Origin: Gordonia oryzae
Lineage (GTDB): Bacteria > Actinomycetota > Actinomycetes > Mycobacteriales > Mycobacteriaceae
Direction: 5' to 3'
DNA length: 64,000 bases
NCBI RefSeq assembly: GCF_003797185.1
Contig: NZ_RKMH01000002.1
Span: 310,001-374,000, forward strand
Both the position numbers and the translations under genes were made by a program. This document shows positions 24,670 to 33,801 of this stretch, piece by piece. Below the pieces are notes generated by a model. The model was not told the DNA's origin and did not search any database. It saw only the letters and a program-made list of their open reading frames with translations. The stretch's first letter is position 1. The number at the start of each line of letters is the position of its first letter.

Positions 24670-24888
24670 ATGACTGCAACCCGCGTTCCGGCGAAGTTCG
24701 AATCGATGTTCGACGACGTCGGTATCGACCCCACGTTCGAAGCCGTCGCCGACGAGTCCGGAGTGGACGTTGACGAGGCGCGCGGGGTCCTGACCGGCGC
24801 AGTCGATGACGTGGAGACGGTCCAGAAGATCGCCGACACCCTGTGCGTTGTTCCCGAGGCGCTCGCCGACCTGATCGCGGATCGATAG
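24670..24888 (+). CDS. Small hypothetical acidic helical protein
   Basis: A 72-residue acidic protein from ATG 24670. The pattern EAVADESGVDVDEARGVL and ETVQKIADTLCVVPEALADL gives an HTH-like series of short helices, reminiscent of small regulators without the basic recognition helix. No family recognised. The ATG lies 108 bp from the divergent cspA start. Longer in-frame starts would run through the cspA gene and are rejected. Confidence 0.6.
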   Translation: MTATRVPAKFESMFDDVGIDPTFEAVADESGVDVDEARGVLTGAVDDVETVQKIADTLCVVPEALADLIADR

Positions 24889-24968
24889 CCGACACGCCGA
24901 CGAGCCCCTCGCCGATTGATTTCGGCGATCACCCAGTCCGTTGCCCAAGCGCTTGCTAGGTTGCTCGA

Positions 24969-25919
24969 ATGAGATTCCGGGGGATCGTCGTCGTCATCGG
25001 TGTGCTCGCTGCCGCACTCACGCTGCTCCTCGGCTCGGGTGGCGGAATTGCCCGAGCCGATCTGCCGGTGACCTACAACTTCCTCGGCGGCATCCCGGAC
25101 GAACTCGCCCACCCGGGCGGCTCCTTGGCCGGCTCGAACGATTTTGGCTGCAAGCCGTCGCCGGCGCATCCGGAGCCGGTGGTGCTCGTGCACGGCACGG
25201 GTGGCTCACAGCAAACCAACTGGGGTACCTATGTGCCGCTACTCAAGAACCAGGGGTACTGCGTCTTCGCACTGACCTACGGAGTGATCGACGGAGCGCC
25301 GTGGCCGGTCAGCGCGGTGGGCGGCATGAAGCCGATGGAGTCCAGCGCGGCGCAGCTCGCCACCTACGTCGACAAGGTCCTCGCGGCCACCGGGGCTCGC
25401 AAGGTCGACATCGTCGGCCACTCCCAGGGCACCGTGATCCCGGACTACTACGCGAAATTCCTCGGTGGAGCGAACAAGATCGACAAGTACGTCTCGCTGG
25501 CACCGCTGTGGCGGGGAACCACTGTCGGCGGCGCCGCCGTCTTGATGCCTTTGCTGCGTGGGCTCGGGTTGACCGACGCACAATTCCCGCTGTGTCAGGC
25601 TTGTGCCCAATTCGATCCGACATCACCGTTTCTGATCAAACTGCGTACCGGTGGCGTGTACCTGCCGAACATCACCTACACCAACATCAGCACGCGTTAC
25701 GACGAACTCGTCATCCCGTATACCTCCGGGCAGCTTCCCGGTGGCGTGAATGTCCACAACATCGTTGTGCAACAAGGATGTTCGGTGGACTACACCGAGC
25801 ATGCGGGTCTCGCCGGTTCACGTCGGGCGGCCTATTTCGTGCTCAATGCGCTTGACCCGGCCCACCCGAAACCGGTGCCCTGTGACCGGGCCGCGCCGAT
25901 CACCGGAAGTGCGTTCTAG
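24969..25919 (+). CDS. Secreted triacylglycerol lipase/esterase (class 2)
   Basis: A 316-residue exported protein. A signal peptide covers residues 1-30 with cleavage after IARA. The mature enzyme has the lipase HGTGG oxyanion motif (VVLVHGTGG), the nucleophile elbow GHSQG (Ser about residue 154) and a C-terminal His in DYTEHAGL (catalytic His). Four cysteines could form two disulphides. It would hydrolyse short- or medium-chain acyl esters outside the cell. It ends 32 bp from the convergent azlD gene. Confidence 0.88.
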   Translation: MRFRGIVVVIGVLAAALTLLLGSGGGIARADLPVTYNFLGGIPDELAHPGGSLAGSNDFGCKPSPAHPEPVVLVHGTGGSQQTNWGTYVPLLKNQGYCVFALTYGVIDGAPWPVSAVGGMKPMESSAAQLATYVDKVLAATGARKVDIVGHSQGTVIPDYYAKFLGGANKIDKYVSLAPLWRGTTVGGAAVLMPLLRGLGLTDAQFPLCQACAQFDPTSPFLIKLRTGGVYLPNITYTNISTRYDELVIPYTSGQLPGGVNVHNIVVQQGCSVDYTEHAGLAGSRRAAYFVLNALDPAHPKPVPCDRAAPITGSAF

Positions 25920-25951
25920 CCCTCGAACTCACATCCATAGTGCGCTCGCAC

Positions 25952-26275
25952 TCACGCCACACCGAGCGCGCGCAGTCCCGCGGCGCTCGCGGCGGCGAGT
26001 ACCACGACCACCACGATCGGCGCTTTACACAGTGCGGCAACGACTCCGACGGCCACACCGGCGGGCCGGGACCACCCGAGGACCTCGTGGCCGGAGTACA
26101 GGGCTCCGGTGAGCGCCACCGACACCAGCAGCACGATGGCAGCGCGGTCCATGAGTGCGGCGGCGCGCGCCGACACCTGGATGCGGTGACGCAACGCCGG
26201 GCCGGCGAAGCGCAGCAGGTAGGTGCCGATCGCGAGCACCGCGACGCCGACGATGATTCCGGTGGAGTGACTCAT
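25952..26275 (-). CDS. azlD: AzlD-family branched-chain amino acid exporter subunit
   Basis: A 107-residue protein with three to four membrane helices (IVGVAVLAIGTYLLRFAGP at the start). The TYLLRFAGPALR motif is the AzlD signature. AzlC and AzlD form a two-subunit exporter for branched-chain amino acids such as 4-azaleucine. The start ATG overlaps the azlC stop by ATGA, so it is translated from the azlC message. Confidence 0.9.
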   Translation of the reverse strand: MSHSTGIIVGVAVLAIGTYLLRFAGPALRHRIQVSARAAALMDRAAIVLLVSVALTGALYSGHEVLGWSRPAGVAVGVVAALCKAPIVVVVVLAAASAAGLRALGVA

Positions 26276-27030
26276 GACCTGCCCGCCTCTGGACACTCGT
26301 CCTCGGCCACGGTTGCCGACGTCCGGGAACGGTGGCGGACGGTCGTCAGCACCCCGACCAGTGCGACGAGCACGGGCAGCCCGGCCGGCACGAACGGCGT
26401 CACCGCCAGGGCCGCGGCGCCACCGATCAGTGCGGCCGTCAGCGTTGCGCGATCACGTAGAGCGGGTAGCGCCAGCGCAGCCAATAGAGCCGGGAACGCC
26501 GCGTCGAGTCCGAGTGACTCGGGTGAGGCGACGAGCGATCCGAGTGCGGCGCCCAGCGCTGCCCCGAGCGGCCAGCATACGAGAATGCCTGTGCCGCAGA
26601 GAAAGAACACCGCCCGTCCACGTCGGCGGTCGGTCTCGGCGGTGGCCAGGGCGGCGGTCTCGTCGTTGATCAGGTGTGCGCCGATGACCATCGGGATCCC
26701 GCGGTCGAGATGGCGACCGACGGCCAGGCCGTAACCGAGGTTGCGGGTGTTGACAAGCAGTCCGGCGGCGGCGCCGAGCAGCGGGGCGCCGCCTGCGGCG
26801 AGGACGGCGACGAAGACGAACTCCGACGACCCGGCCAGGACGACGGTCGCGATGATCACCAGTTGCCACCATGCGAATCCGGCGGTGTGCCCGGAGACGC
26901 CGTAGGACATGCCGATCACCATCACCGACAGACACATCACCGCGACGGCGCGGATGGTGGCGCTGTCGAGGTCGCGCCACGGCCGGCCAAGCCTCCCGGC
27001 CGAGAAGGTCGTACTGTCTGGCGAACGCAT
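26272..27030 (-). CDS. azlC: AzlC-family branched-chain amino acid exporter
   Basis: A 252-residue polytopic membrane protein and the large partner of AzlD. Motifs include IGMSYGVSG and LLVNTRNLGYGLAVG, the latter the typical N-x-R-x-x-x-Y-G region of AzlC. Start is ATG 27030, which leaves only 18 bp to the divergently transcribed regulator. Expected to export branched-chain amino acids with AzlD. Confidence 0.9.
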   Translation of the reverse strand: MRSPDSTTFSAGRLGRPWRDLDSATIRAVAVMCLSVMVIGMSYGVSGHTAGFAWWQLVIIATVVLAGSSEFVFVAVLAAGGAPLLGAAAGLLVNTRNLGYGLAVGRHLDRGIPMVIGAHLINDETAALATAETDRRRGRAVFFLCGTGILVCWPLGAALGAALGSLVASPESLGLDAAFPALLAALALPALRDRATLTAALIGGAAALAVTPFVPAGLPVLVALVGVLTTVRHRSRTSATVAEDECPEAGRS

Positions 27031-27052
27031 GGCCACTATGATGAACGCATGG
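27023..27052. promoter_or_regulatory. Divergent azlC/regulator control region
   Basis: Only 18 bp separate the two start codons. The 10-mer GAACGCATGG occurs at 27023-27032 and 27043-27052, exactly 20 bp apart, and each copy contains a start codon (azlC on minus, regulator on plus). TATGAT at 27037-27042 would place +1 at about the regulator ATG, giving a leaderless mRNA. Confidence 0.45.
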
Positions 27053-27666
27053 CTCTCGTACGTCAAGGAGAACGATCGTTCGACGAAGCGAACGACCGGT
27101 CCGAGCGTGCCTCGGCATCGGTCGATCCGAAGAAACTTGTCGCCGCCGGACTCAAGCGCGAGCGCACCCGCGCCGGCCTGTCGCTCGGCGAGCTCGCGCG
27201 TCAGGCCGGGGTCAGCAAATCCACCTTGTCCCAGCTCGAATCCGGCGTCGGGAATCCGAGTGTGGAGACGATGTGGGCGCTCAGTACGGCGCTGGGAATC
27301 CAGTTCTCGGCGCTGCTCGACGCCCCGGAACGCAGGGTCGAGGTGGTGCGTGCGGGGGAAGGGCCGGTCATCGCGGCCGCCGACGCCGACTATCTGACGA
27401 CGCTGCTGTCGGCGGCACCGCCCGGTTCACGTCGTGACATCTATCTGATCCGGGCCGAACCGGGTGCACCGCGACGATCGGCTCCGCACGCACGCGGCGT
27501 CGTCGAGCACGTGGTGCTCAGCGCCGGCCGGGCATTGATCGGGCCGACCGACAATCCCGTCGAGCTCGCCGCCGGCGACTACATCGGCTATCCGGGCGAC
27601 ATTGAGCACATCTTCAACGCGCTCGAACCGGGCACCGCGGCGGTGCTCGTCAGCGAGTCTCTGTAG
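27049..27666 (+). CDS. XRE-family regulator with C-terminal cupin domain
   Basis: A 205-residue protein. An HTH at about residues 32-85 (LKRERTRAGLSLGELARQAG, VSKSTLSQLESG) is followed by a cupin domain at about 125-200 (ARGVVEHVVLSAGRALIGP, GDYIGYPGDIEHIF), the usual MtbR/Puu-like arrangement in which the cupin senses a small molecule. It is divergent from azlCD and is the likely regulator of amino-acid export. Its stop is 3 bp from the convergent isomerase gene. Confidence 0.88.
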   Translation: MALVRQGERSFDEANDRSERASASVDPKKLVAAGLKRERTRAGLSLGELARQAGVSKSTLSQLESGVGNPSVETMWALSTALGIQFSALLDAPERRVEVVRAGEGPVIAAADADYLTTLLSAAPPGSRRDIYLIRAEPGAPRRSAPHARGVVEHVVLSAGRALIGPTDNPVELAAGDYIGYPGDIEHIFNALEPGTAAVLVSESL

Positions 27667-27669
27667 AAG

Positions 27670-28497
27670 TCAGAACGTCATCGTGTGACTGCGTGCCGCG
27701 GCGAGTCGCCGGCTGAGCCCGAGCGCCAGCCACGGCTTGGCGCCCCAGGCGAGGGCGCGGCCGCCCAACAACGCAGACCCGAGCGAGAAGCGGCCGTGCG
27801 CGGCGAGGACGACGGTCTCGGCGTCGACGCTGATGAAGACGTCCGGGTGCGGCGGGTCGGTGGGGTCGATCTCCAGACGGCCGTCGACGAACCGATAGAT
27901 AATCCGCTCGGAGGTGTGGCGGATGCGGATGTTGTAGGTCGCGTTGTGGCCGCAGCAGTGATACGAGTCGGCCCACGGGCGCAGCAACTGATGGCCACCT
28001 CGTGTGACCAATGGAGCGATTGCCGGATCGATGTCCCACTGCTCACCGACGGCACGAGCGATATCCCGACCCCGCACGGCCATCTCTCCGATGAGGATTC
28101 CCAGGGCAGTGTCCGAGCGCACGCGGTGAGTGCCGCCGATGCGCATCATCGGTACCCGTGCCCCGAAATGCGACACCGTGTCGAGGAGTTCGTCGAGGTC
28201 GGTGAGGAAGCGCTCGCTCAGGGTCCGCGTGTCCCGGGTCGGAAGGTTGGCGATCTGTTTGGCGTAAATATCGGTCAAAAAGCTTGGATGGCAGGGCCAT
28301 TCGTCTTTGCCATGCACCAGGTCGAGGTAGCGGGAGGGTTCGCAGGCGACGTGGCCGACACAGTCGACCAGTGACCATCCCCGCCCGGACGTGACGCGCG
28401 CATCCTGGGTATCGACCCCACGCGCGAGTCCGGCGAAACGCTCGGCCATCGTTCGTGCCGCGTCGATGTAATCGAAACGAGAGATCGTTCCGGGCAT
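27670..28497 (-). CDS. Maleylpyruvate isomerase-like (MDMPI/DinB fold) protein
   Basis: A 275-residue protein. The N-terminal half (about residues 10-160) has the helical MDMPI-N arrangement with metal-ligand-like residues in GWSLVDCVGHVACEPSRYLDL, and the second half has a beta-rich region with PTDPPHPDVFISVDAE, typical of the SCP2-like C-terminal domain. In the family such proteins use mycothiol, the actinobacterial thiol, or serve as metal-dependent isomerases; the substrate here is unknown. ATG 28497 has a GGGGGTGAG ribosome site; an ATG four codons upstream would be inside it. Confidence 0.78.
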   Translation of the reverse strand: MPGTISRFDYIDAARTMAERFAGLARGVDTQDARVTSGRGWSLVDCVGHVACEPSRYLDLVHGKDEWPCHPSFLTDIYAKQIANLPTRDTRTLSERFLTDLDELLDTVSHFGARVPMMRIGGTHRVRSDTALGILIGEMAVRGRDIARAVGEQWDIDPAIAPLVTRGGHQLLRPWADSYHCCGHNATYNIRIRHTSERIIYRFVDGRLEIDPTDPPHPDVFISVDAETVVLAAHGRFSLGSALLGGRALAWGAKPWLALGLSRRLAAARSHTMTF

Positions 28498-28657
28498 ACT
28501 CACCCCCATTCGCGCCGACGACGTTACTCGGCGTTGGGGAGATGTGCAGCAGGCGATTCAGAGGCAAAAGTCAAAGGACGCCAAATCGTGACCGTTCCCG
28601 GTATTCGGGGACATTGCGTCCACGAAAATATGAGAGTTGTCCACAAATTCGCGGGGA

Positions 28658-30196
28658 TCAGCTGCGACCGAGCCGGGATACAATCGCTCGCCGCGAGCCT
28701 TCCGCGGGGGTGAGCACACCGTTCTCGAGGTCGTCGACGAGTGACCTGACCGTCTCCGCGGAGTCGGACTTGTTGGTGCCGATGAACCCCGAAGGTCCAC
28801 GCTTGATCCATCCCGTGACGTACATGCCGGGCATCGCGTCTCCGGTCGACGAGTCGGCGATGACGCGTCCAGCGGAATGCGGCACCACACCTGCGGCATC
28901 ATCGAAGGGCAGTCCCGGCACGGGACGGCCCCGGTACCCGATCGACGTCAACACCAGCCCGGCATCGAGGACCTCGCAGGTGCCGTCGGGGCGGTCGGTG
29001 ACCATCCCAACGGTGCGGCCGTCGACGGCGCGGATCTCGCGTGGCGCACGATCGAACGCGAATCGGATGTGCGGAACCGTGGGAGTCGGGCGGGCGGCGA
29101 TCTCGCCGAGCAGCTCGAGCTTGGCGCGAGCGGTCGGATCGGTCGCGGACGCCGGGTCGGGGACGTCCTCGGCGTCGATGGTCACCGGGATGCCGCCGTC
29201 GATGAGCCCGACGAGTTCGGGGAGGGTGAACGCCGCATGTTCGGCGCCGCGACGGCCGACCACCGTCACCCGGCGCACCGCGGACGAGCGCAACGCGGCG
29301 AGCGCACGGGCAGCGATGGAGGTACCGGCGAGATCGTCGGGATCGCGGACGAGGATGCGCGCCACATCGAGGGCGACGTTGCCGGTACCGATCACCACCG
29401 CCTCGGCAGATGACAGGTCAACGTCGAGATCGGCGAAATCGGGATGATCGTTGTACCACCCGACGAATGAGGTTGCGCTGATGACGTTGCGGGCGTCGGC
29501 GCCGGAGACCTGCAGACGGCGATCGGTGGGCGCACCGCCTGCCCAGATCACCGCGGTGTGCTGGGCCCGTAGGTCCTCGAGGGTGAGGTCGCGGCCGACC
29601 TCGGTGTTCAGCCGGATCTCCAGGCGCGGATGGCCCGCGATGTCGTCAAACAGGCGCATGACGGTGCGGGTGGACTCGTGGTCGGGGGCCACGCCAAAGC
29701 GCGCCAGCCCGAACGGCCGGTCCAGCCGCTCGTACATCGTGACGCTCACCTGGGGATACCGCAGCAGATCGTCGGCGGCGTACATCGCCGACGGCCCCGA
29801 TCCGACGATGCCGACCGACACTTTCCCGGCCACCGCGAGTGCATCGGGGTGGCCGATTGGTGCGAGCGGTAATCGGCGGCCCGGATCGACCGGGAAGCGG
29901 GCTTCGGTGAGCCCGATCCGCGCGCCCGCGGCACCCGAAGCGGTGCCGGCATACATCGACGCGTTGATCTCGATGAACCGTTCCTGGCCATCGGTGAGAC
30001 GATGCGACGCGGTAATCGCGCCGACCGGACACGCGGTGACGCACGCTCCGCAATCGACGCAGGTGTTGGGGTCGATGTAGAGCATCTCGGCGATACCGAA
30101 ATCGGGTTCGTCGGGGGTCGGATGGATACAGTTCACCGGGCACGCGTACACACACGACGCGTCTCCGCAGCAAGCCTGGGTGACTACATGGGGCAT
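28658..30196 (-). CDS. fprB: Ferredoxin-NADP reductase with N-terminal ferredoxin (FprB-like)
   Basis: A 512-residue fusion. The N-terminal 70 residues are a ferredoxin with cluster cysteines in CGDASCVYACPVNC and CVDCGACVTACP. The rest is an adrenodoxin-reductase-type FAD/NADP oxidoreductase: GIVGSGPSAMYAA (FAD-binding, about residue 128), AVVIGTGNVALDVARIL (NADP-binding, about 268), and TGWIKRGPSGFIGTNKSD near the end. It transfers electrons from NADPH to its ferredoxin and probably onward to the diiron protein encoded 113 bp upstream. M. tuberculosis has the same gene pair (Rv0885-fprB), which supports a joint function. Confidence 0.92.
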   Translation of the reverse strand: MPHVVTQACCGDASCVYACPVNCIHPTPDEPDFGIAEMLYIDPNTCVDCGACVTACPVGAITASHRLTDGQERFIEINASMYAGTASGAAGARIGLTEARFPVDPGRRLPLAPIGHPDALAVAGKVSVGIVGSGPSAMYAADDLLRYPQVSVTMYERLDRPFGLARFGVAPDHESTRTVMRLFDDIAGHPRLEIRLNTEVGRDLTLEDLRAQHTAVIWAGGAPTDRRLQVSGADARNVISATSFVGWYNDHPDFADLDVDLSSAEAVVIGTGNVALDVARILVRDPDDLAGTSIAARALAALRSSAVRRVTVVGRRGAEHAAFTLPELVGLIDGGIPVTIDAEDVPDPASATDPTARAKLELLGEIAARPTPTVPHIRFAFDRAPREIRAVDGRTVGMVTDRPDGTCEVLDAGLVLTSIGYRGRPVPGLPFDDAAGVVPHSAGRVIADSSTGDAMPGMYVTGWIKRGPSGFIGTNKSDSAETVRSLVDDLENGVLTPAEGSRRAIVSRLGRS

Positions 30197-30309
30197 GGGA
30201 TGGGCGATCTCTTGCTTCTACGGAAGGGACCGGACGCGTGCTACGCCGGTGATCGGCGACCGAGGGATGCGGCGACCGAGTGGGTCGGGGCGAGCGACGG
30301 ACGGCGCGA

Positions 30310-31311
30310 TCAGGATGCGGTGTAGACCGGTTCGCTGCGGAACCGCGATGACCGGCCCGAGATGCCGAGCGCACGCCACAGTACGCGGGAGGCCGGATTC
30401 ATCAGACCGCACTGTTCGCCGAGCATCCGGACATCACCGAAGACGTTGCGCCGTACGCGCTTGGATTCCGCTGAGCGCCAGAAGATTTCCCTCATCACCG
30501 AGTCCGGCACGTCGAATTCGTGACGGAAACTGCGCGGCGGCACCATGATCGCGCCCAGTAGCAGACGCATCGTGATCGGTAGCGCCAGTGACAGCACGAA
30601 GCGCTGGAGACGGTTCTTCTTCGGGATCGTCTCGCGCAGGTGGTGATGGGCGAAGGAGATGTGACGCGCCTCCTCGGCGACGTGCAGCTGCATTACGGCG
30701 GCCATCGCCGGGTGCAGGGTGTCGGTGGTACGCAGGAAGTCTTTCTGCAGGTGATCGATCGGCTCCTCGCCGCCGAGAACGCCGAAGAAGAAGACCGTCG
30801 GGAAGATCGTCGACACGAGGGGAACGAACATCGAGATTCGGCGGTAGAACCTATTGGCTCCGGGAACATCCATCCCGATACGGTTCACCAGCTCCTGGAA
30901 CATCAGGGTGTGGTTGCACTCTTCCTTGGATTCGTGCGTGGTGTAGCGAAACCGCTTGTCGCGGTTGTTGAGTGCGAAGCTGTACTGCATCAGTCCGCGG
31001 ATCAGGATGGACTCGAACTGCAGGCCGACCTTGGCCACGTTGGCCTGGCGCCACATGCCGATCGCGATCTGCTTGTCCTGCGGCAGTGCCTGATACCAGG
31101 GGTGGCGCCCGATCGGGTCGACGTCGTAGGACAGGATCCAGCGCGGGTCGTCGGGGACGACCGCCATCTCGGGGGCGTCCCAGTCGATGTCGATGTACGG
31201 GTCGAAGTTGCGGTGCACCGACGCGGCCGATAGGTCTTCGAGGACCTGGTTGTAGTCGTTGTCCGTGTCGGACTTGTCGTGTTCGGGCACGTACTTGAGA
31301 GCCTGGGTCAT
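30310..31311 (-). CDS. AurF-like diiron oxygenase
   Basis: A 333-residue soluble helical protein. Two EExxH ligand motifs are visible, EECNH and EEARH, flanked by further acid/His residues (EARHISFAHHH), giving the diiron site of AurF-type N-oxygenases. In Mycobacteriales the homologue sits next to fprB, so the reductase likely supplies its electrons. Substrate unknown; AurF itself oxidises aryl amines. ATG 31311 follows GGAGGAG; longer starts lack a ribosome site. A palindromic operator at 31370-31385 precedes the operon. Confidence 0.85.
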   Translation of the reverse strand: MTQALKYVPEHDKSDTDNDYNQVLEDLSAASVHRNFDPYIDIDWDAPEMAVVPDDPRWILSYDVDPIGRHPWYQALPQDKQIAIGMWRQANVAKVGLQFESILIRGLMQYSFALNNRDKRFRYTTHESKEECNHTLMFQELVNRIGMDVPGANRFYRRISMFVPLVSTIFPTVFFFGVLGGEEPIDHLQKDFLRTTDTLHPAMAAVMQLHVAEEARHISFAHHHLRETIPKKNRLQRFVLSLALPITMRLLLGAIMVPPRSFRHEFDVPDSVMREIFWRSAESKRVRRNVFGDVRMLGEQCGLMNPASRVLWRALGISGRSSRFRSEPVYTAS

Positions 31312-31369
31312 CGTCGGTCTCCTCCGAGATCGGTAGGGCGTCGTACGCCGGTGGCGGCGGGCGTCACGA

Positions 31370-31385
31370 GACAACAATCGTTGTC
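31370..31385. promoter_or_regulatory. Palindromic operator upstream of aurF-like/fprB
   Basis: GACAAC-AATC-GTTGTC is a perfect 6-bp inverted repeat with a 4-bp spacer, about 58 bp ahead of the AurF-like start. It resembles operators of TetR-type repressors in size and symmetry. No regulator gene is adjacent, so the binding protein is unknown. Confidence 0.55.
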
Positions 31386-31605
31386 ATAGACGGTAAGTGC
31401 GCCGACCCGCTTGTGTCAACAGCCAATGTCACAGTCAGTGGTGTGCCACGTGTCCTCATGTTTGCCGGATGCCCGTACGGGTATTGCGCCGTTCGCCCCT
31501 GACGCAGTTCGACCCCGACGCCGGTCGACGTCTCGCCCCCGTTTGAGCCCGCCGCCGGTCGACCCCGCCTGGCTCGATCGCCGGCGTGCGGAGACGATGT
31601 GGGGC

Positions 31606-33474
31606 ATGGAGAAGATCCTGATCGTCGTCGGAGCGATTCTGCTCATCGTGGCCGTCACCGAGATCGCTCCGCGTATTCGTGTGCCCGCGGCGCTGGCGCT
31701 GGTGGTGATCGGTGCTGCCATCGGCATCATGCCGATCGTTCCGGCGCTGCACCTGGACCCGGAGTGGATTCTCGTCGGCGTGCTCCCACCGTTGCTCTAC
31801 GCGGCGGCCGTGCAGATGCCGGCGATGGAGTTCCGTCGCGACTTCGGGACGATCAGCGCGCTGTCGGTGCTGCTCGTGCTGGTCAGTGCGCTGGCCCTGG
31901 GTTTCTTCTTCTGGGCGGTGGTTCCCGGGATCGGATTGGCCACCGGGGTGGCGCTCGGGGCCATCGTCAGCCCCACCGACGCGGTGGCCACCTCGATCGC
32001 CAAGAAACTCGGCGTGCCGTCGCGGGTGACCGCGGTGCTCGAGGGCGAGAGCATGCTCAACGACGCCACCTCGCTGGTGCTGTTGCGGGCAGCGATCGCG
32101 GCCACGGCCGCGACCATCTCCTTCTGGGGAGTGCTGGTCAACTTCGTCTACGCGGTGGTGCCGGCCGTAGCGATCGGCGCGGTCGTCGGGATGCTCAATC
32201 TGCGTGTGCGGGCCCGCGTCCACGACCCGGCGGTCAACACGGCGATCTCGTTCACGGTGCCGTTCCTGGCCTATCTGCCCACCGAGGAACTGGGTGCGTC
32301 GGGGTTGGTCGCGGCCGTCACGGCCGGGCTGATCACCGGCGCGGGGGCCACCCGATTCCTCACCCCGCGCCACCGCATCTCCGACACCCAGAATTGGCGG
32401 ATGGTCGCGATGCTCGCCGAGGGTGGCGTCTTCTTCCTCATGGGCCTGGAGTTGTTCGGCCTCATGGGAGACGTCGTCAACGAGCACAACGGGGTGCAGC
32501 ACGCGGTGTGGCTCGGTCTGGCCGCTCTCGGGGTGGCGCTGGCGATCCGGGCCGTCTACATCGTGCCGCTGGTGTGGTGGGTCGATCGCCGACGCCAACG
32601 CGGCGAGGCGATGCGGCCGATCCTGGAGAACTACACCGCCACCGCCACCGCAGGGGCGTCGAAACACGACGACGCCCGGGTCCGCCGCCGCTTCACGCGG
32701 TGGCGGCGCCGGTTCCACCTCCGGCGCCATCCCGACCCGCACAACACGTCTCCGACGACGATGTCGCCGGAGACCGCGGGTCGGATCAACGCGCGGATCA
32801 CCAGGGCGCTGGCCGACATCGACTACTACGACGACGCGCCTTTGGGGCGCAAGGAGGGCGTCATCATGGTGTGGGCAGGGCTGCGCGGCGTCGTCACCGT
32901 CGCCGCCGCCCAGACCCTGCCCGACGACACCCACTCCCGCTCACTGCTGGTGCTGACCGCGTTCGTGGTGGCGGCCGCGTCATTGCTCCTCCAAGGTGGG
33001 ACGCTGTCGTGGCTAATCCGCAGACTGCGACTGCCCGACACCGTCGAGGACAAACGCGCCGAACGCCTGCGACTGCGCGCCGACATGGACGCCACCATGC
33101 AGGCCGCGATGGCGCACTCCGAGGTGGTCCGTGAGATCCCTTGGCTGCGTGCGCGTATCGAGCAGGCCACTCGTGAGGCCGAAGACGTCGGTGCGGAAGA
33201 TGCCGGCGACGAAGATGTGAGCGACGGAGACAGAAGCGAGGGGGACAGAAGCGAGGGGGCCAACCCCGGGTCGGTCATCGGAACGGGCGCCACCTATGGC
33301 CTGAACCTCGCCGAGCGCGCACAGATGCGGGCGGTGCGCCGGGAGATCATCGCGGTCCAGCGTGCACGCCTGTTGAGTCTGCGCCGCGAGGGCAGCTACT
33401 CGTCGGAGGCGTTGTCGCGAGTCCTCACTCAGCTCGACGCCGAGGAGATCAGCCTCGAGCTCCAGGGCGGCTGA
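31606..33474 (+). CDS. CPA1-type sodium/proton antiporter with long cytosolic tail
   Basis: A 622-residue membrane protein. The first 390 residues hold about 12 helices with VSPTDAVATSIAKKLGVP and then LEGESMLNDATSLVLLR, the E-x-x-N-D ion-site motif of CPA1 exchangers. Inserted near residue 340 is a hydrophilic loop of about 90 residues (RRRFTRWRRRFHLRRHP, Arg-rich). The C-terminus after the last helix is a charged, partly coiled-coil tail with an acidic run (EDAGDEDVSDGDRSEGDRSE). Start chosen at ATG 31606; an ATG three codons earlier is equally possible. It exchanges Na+ or K+ for protons. Confidence 0.88.
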   Translation: MEKILIVVGAILLIVAVTEIAPRIRVPAALALVVIGAAIGIMPIVPALHLDPEWILVGVLPPLLYAAAVQMPAMEFRRDFGTISALSVLLVLVSALALGFFFWAVVPGIGLATGVALGAIVSPTDAVATSIAKKLGVPSRVTAVLEGESMLNDATSLVLLRAAIAATAATISFWGVLVNFVYAVVPAVAIGAVVGMLNLRVRARVHDPAVNTAISFTVPFLAYLPTEELGASGLVAAVTAGLITGAGATRFLTPRHRISDTQNWRMVAMLAEGGVFFLMGLELFGLMGDVVNEHNGVQHAVWLGLAALGVALAIRAVYIVPLVWWVDRRRQRGEAMRPILENYTATATAGASKHDDARVRRRFTRWRRRFHLRRHPDPHNTSPTTMSPETAGRINARITRALADIDYYDDAPLGRKEGVIMVWAGLRGVVTVAAAQTLPDDTHSRSLLVLTAFVVAAASLLLQGGTLSWLIRRLRLPDTVEDKRAERLRLRADMDATMQAAMAHSEVVREIPWLRARIEQATREAEDVGAEDAGDEDVSDGDRSEGDRSEGANPGSVIGTGATYGLNLAERAQMRAVRREIIAVQRARLLSLRREGSYSSEALSRVLTQLDAEEISLELQGG

Positions 33475-33482
33475 ACCCGGCG

Positions 33483-33752
33483 TCAGCGTCGGGAGTCGAA
33501 CGGCAACAACGCCATTTCTCGCGCATTGCGGATCGCGGTGGCGACCTGACGCTGCTGCTGTGGGGTCAGGCCGGTGACCCGACGCGGGCGGATCTTGCCG
33601 CGATCAGAGATGAACTGCCGGAGTGTTTCGATGTCCTTGTAGTCCACCGGATCCCGACCGGTCGGGTGTATGCCCATGGCGGTCAGCTTGTTTCGTGCTC
33701 GTTGCGGGGTTTCGTCGCGGCGCTTGCCGCGCTTGGTGTTCGACGGGGGCAT
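33483..33752 (-). CDS. rpsR: 30S ribosomal protein S18, zinc-independent paralogue
   Basis: An 89-residue S18 with the conserved core [23 protein letters not shown] (seen here as [19 protein letters not shown]) and the tail [17 protein letters not shown]. It lacks the Cys pair of zinc-binding S18, so it is the C-minus paralogue used under zinc limitation. It is the last gene of the rpmB2-rpmG2-rpsN2-rpsR2 operon, 49 bp after rpsN2, with AGGAGG before its ATG at 33752. Confidence 0.95.
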   Translation of the reverse strand: MPPSNTKRGKRRDETPQRARNKLTAMGIHPTGRDPVDYKDIETLRQFISDRGKIRPRRVTGLTPQQQRQVATAIRNAREMALLPFDSRR

Positions 33753-33801
33753 GGATGTCCTCCTGAAGGGGTGGATGGATGTAGAAGGTGTCGGTGCGAG
33801 G

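Noticed and set aside
31411..31605. Extended N-terminus for the second CPA1 antiporter
   Set aside because: The added sequence is Arg/Pro-rich without a ribosome site, and the membrane domain begins at the chosen start.
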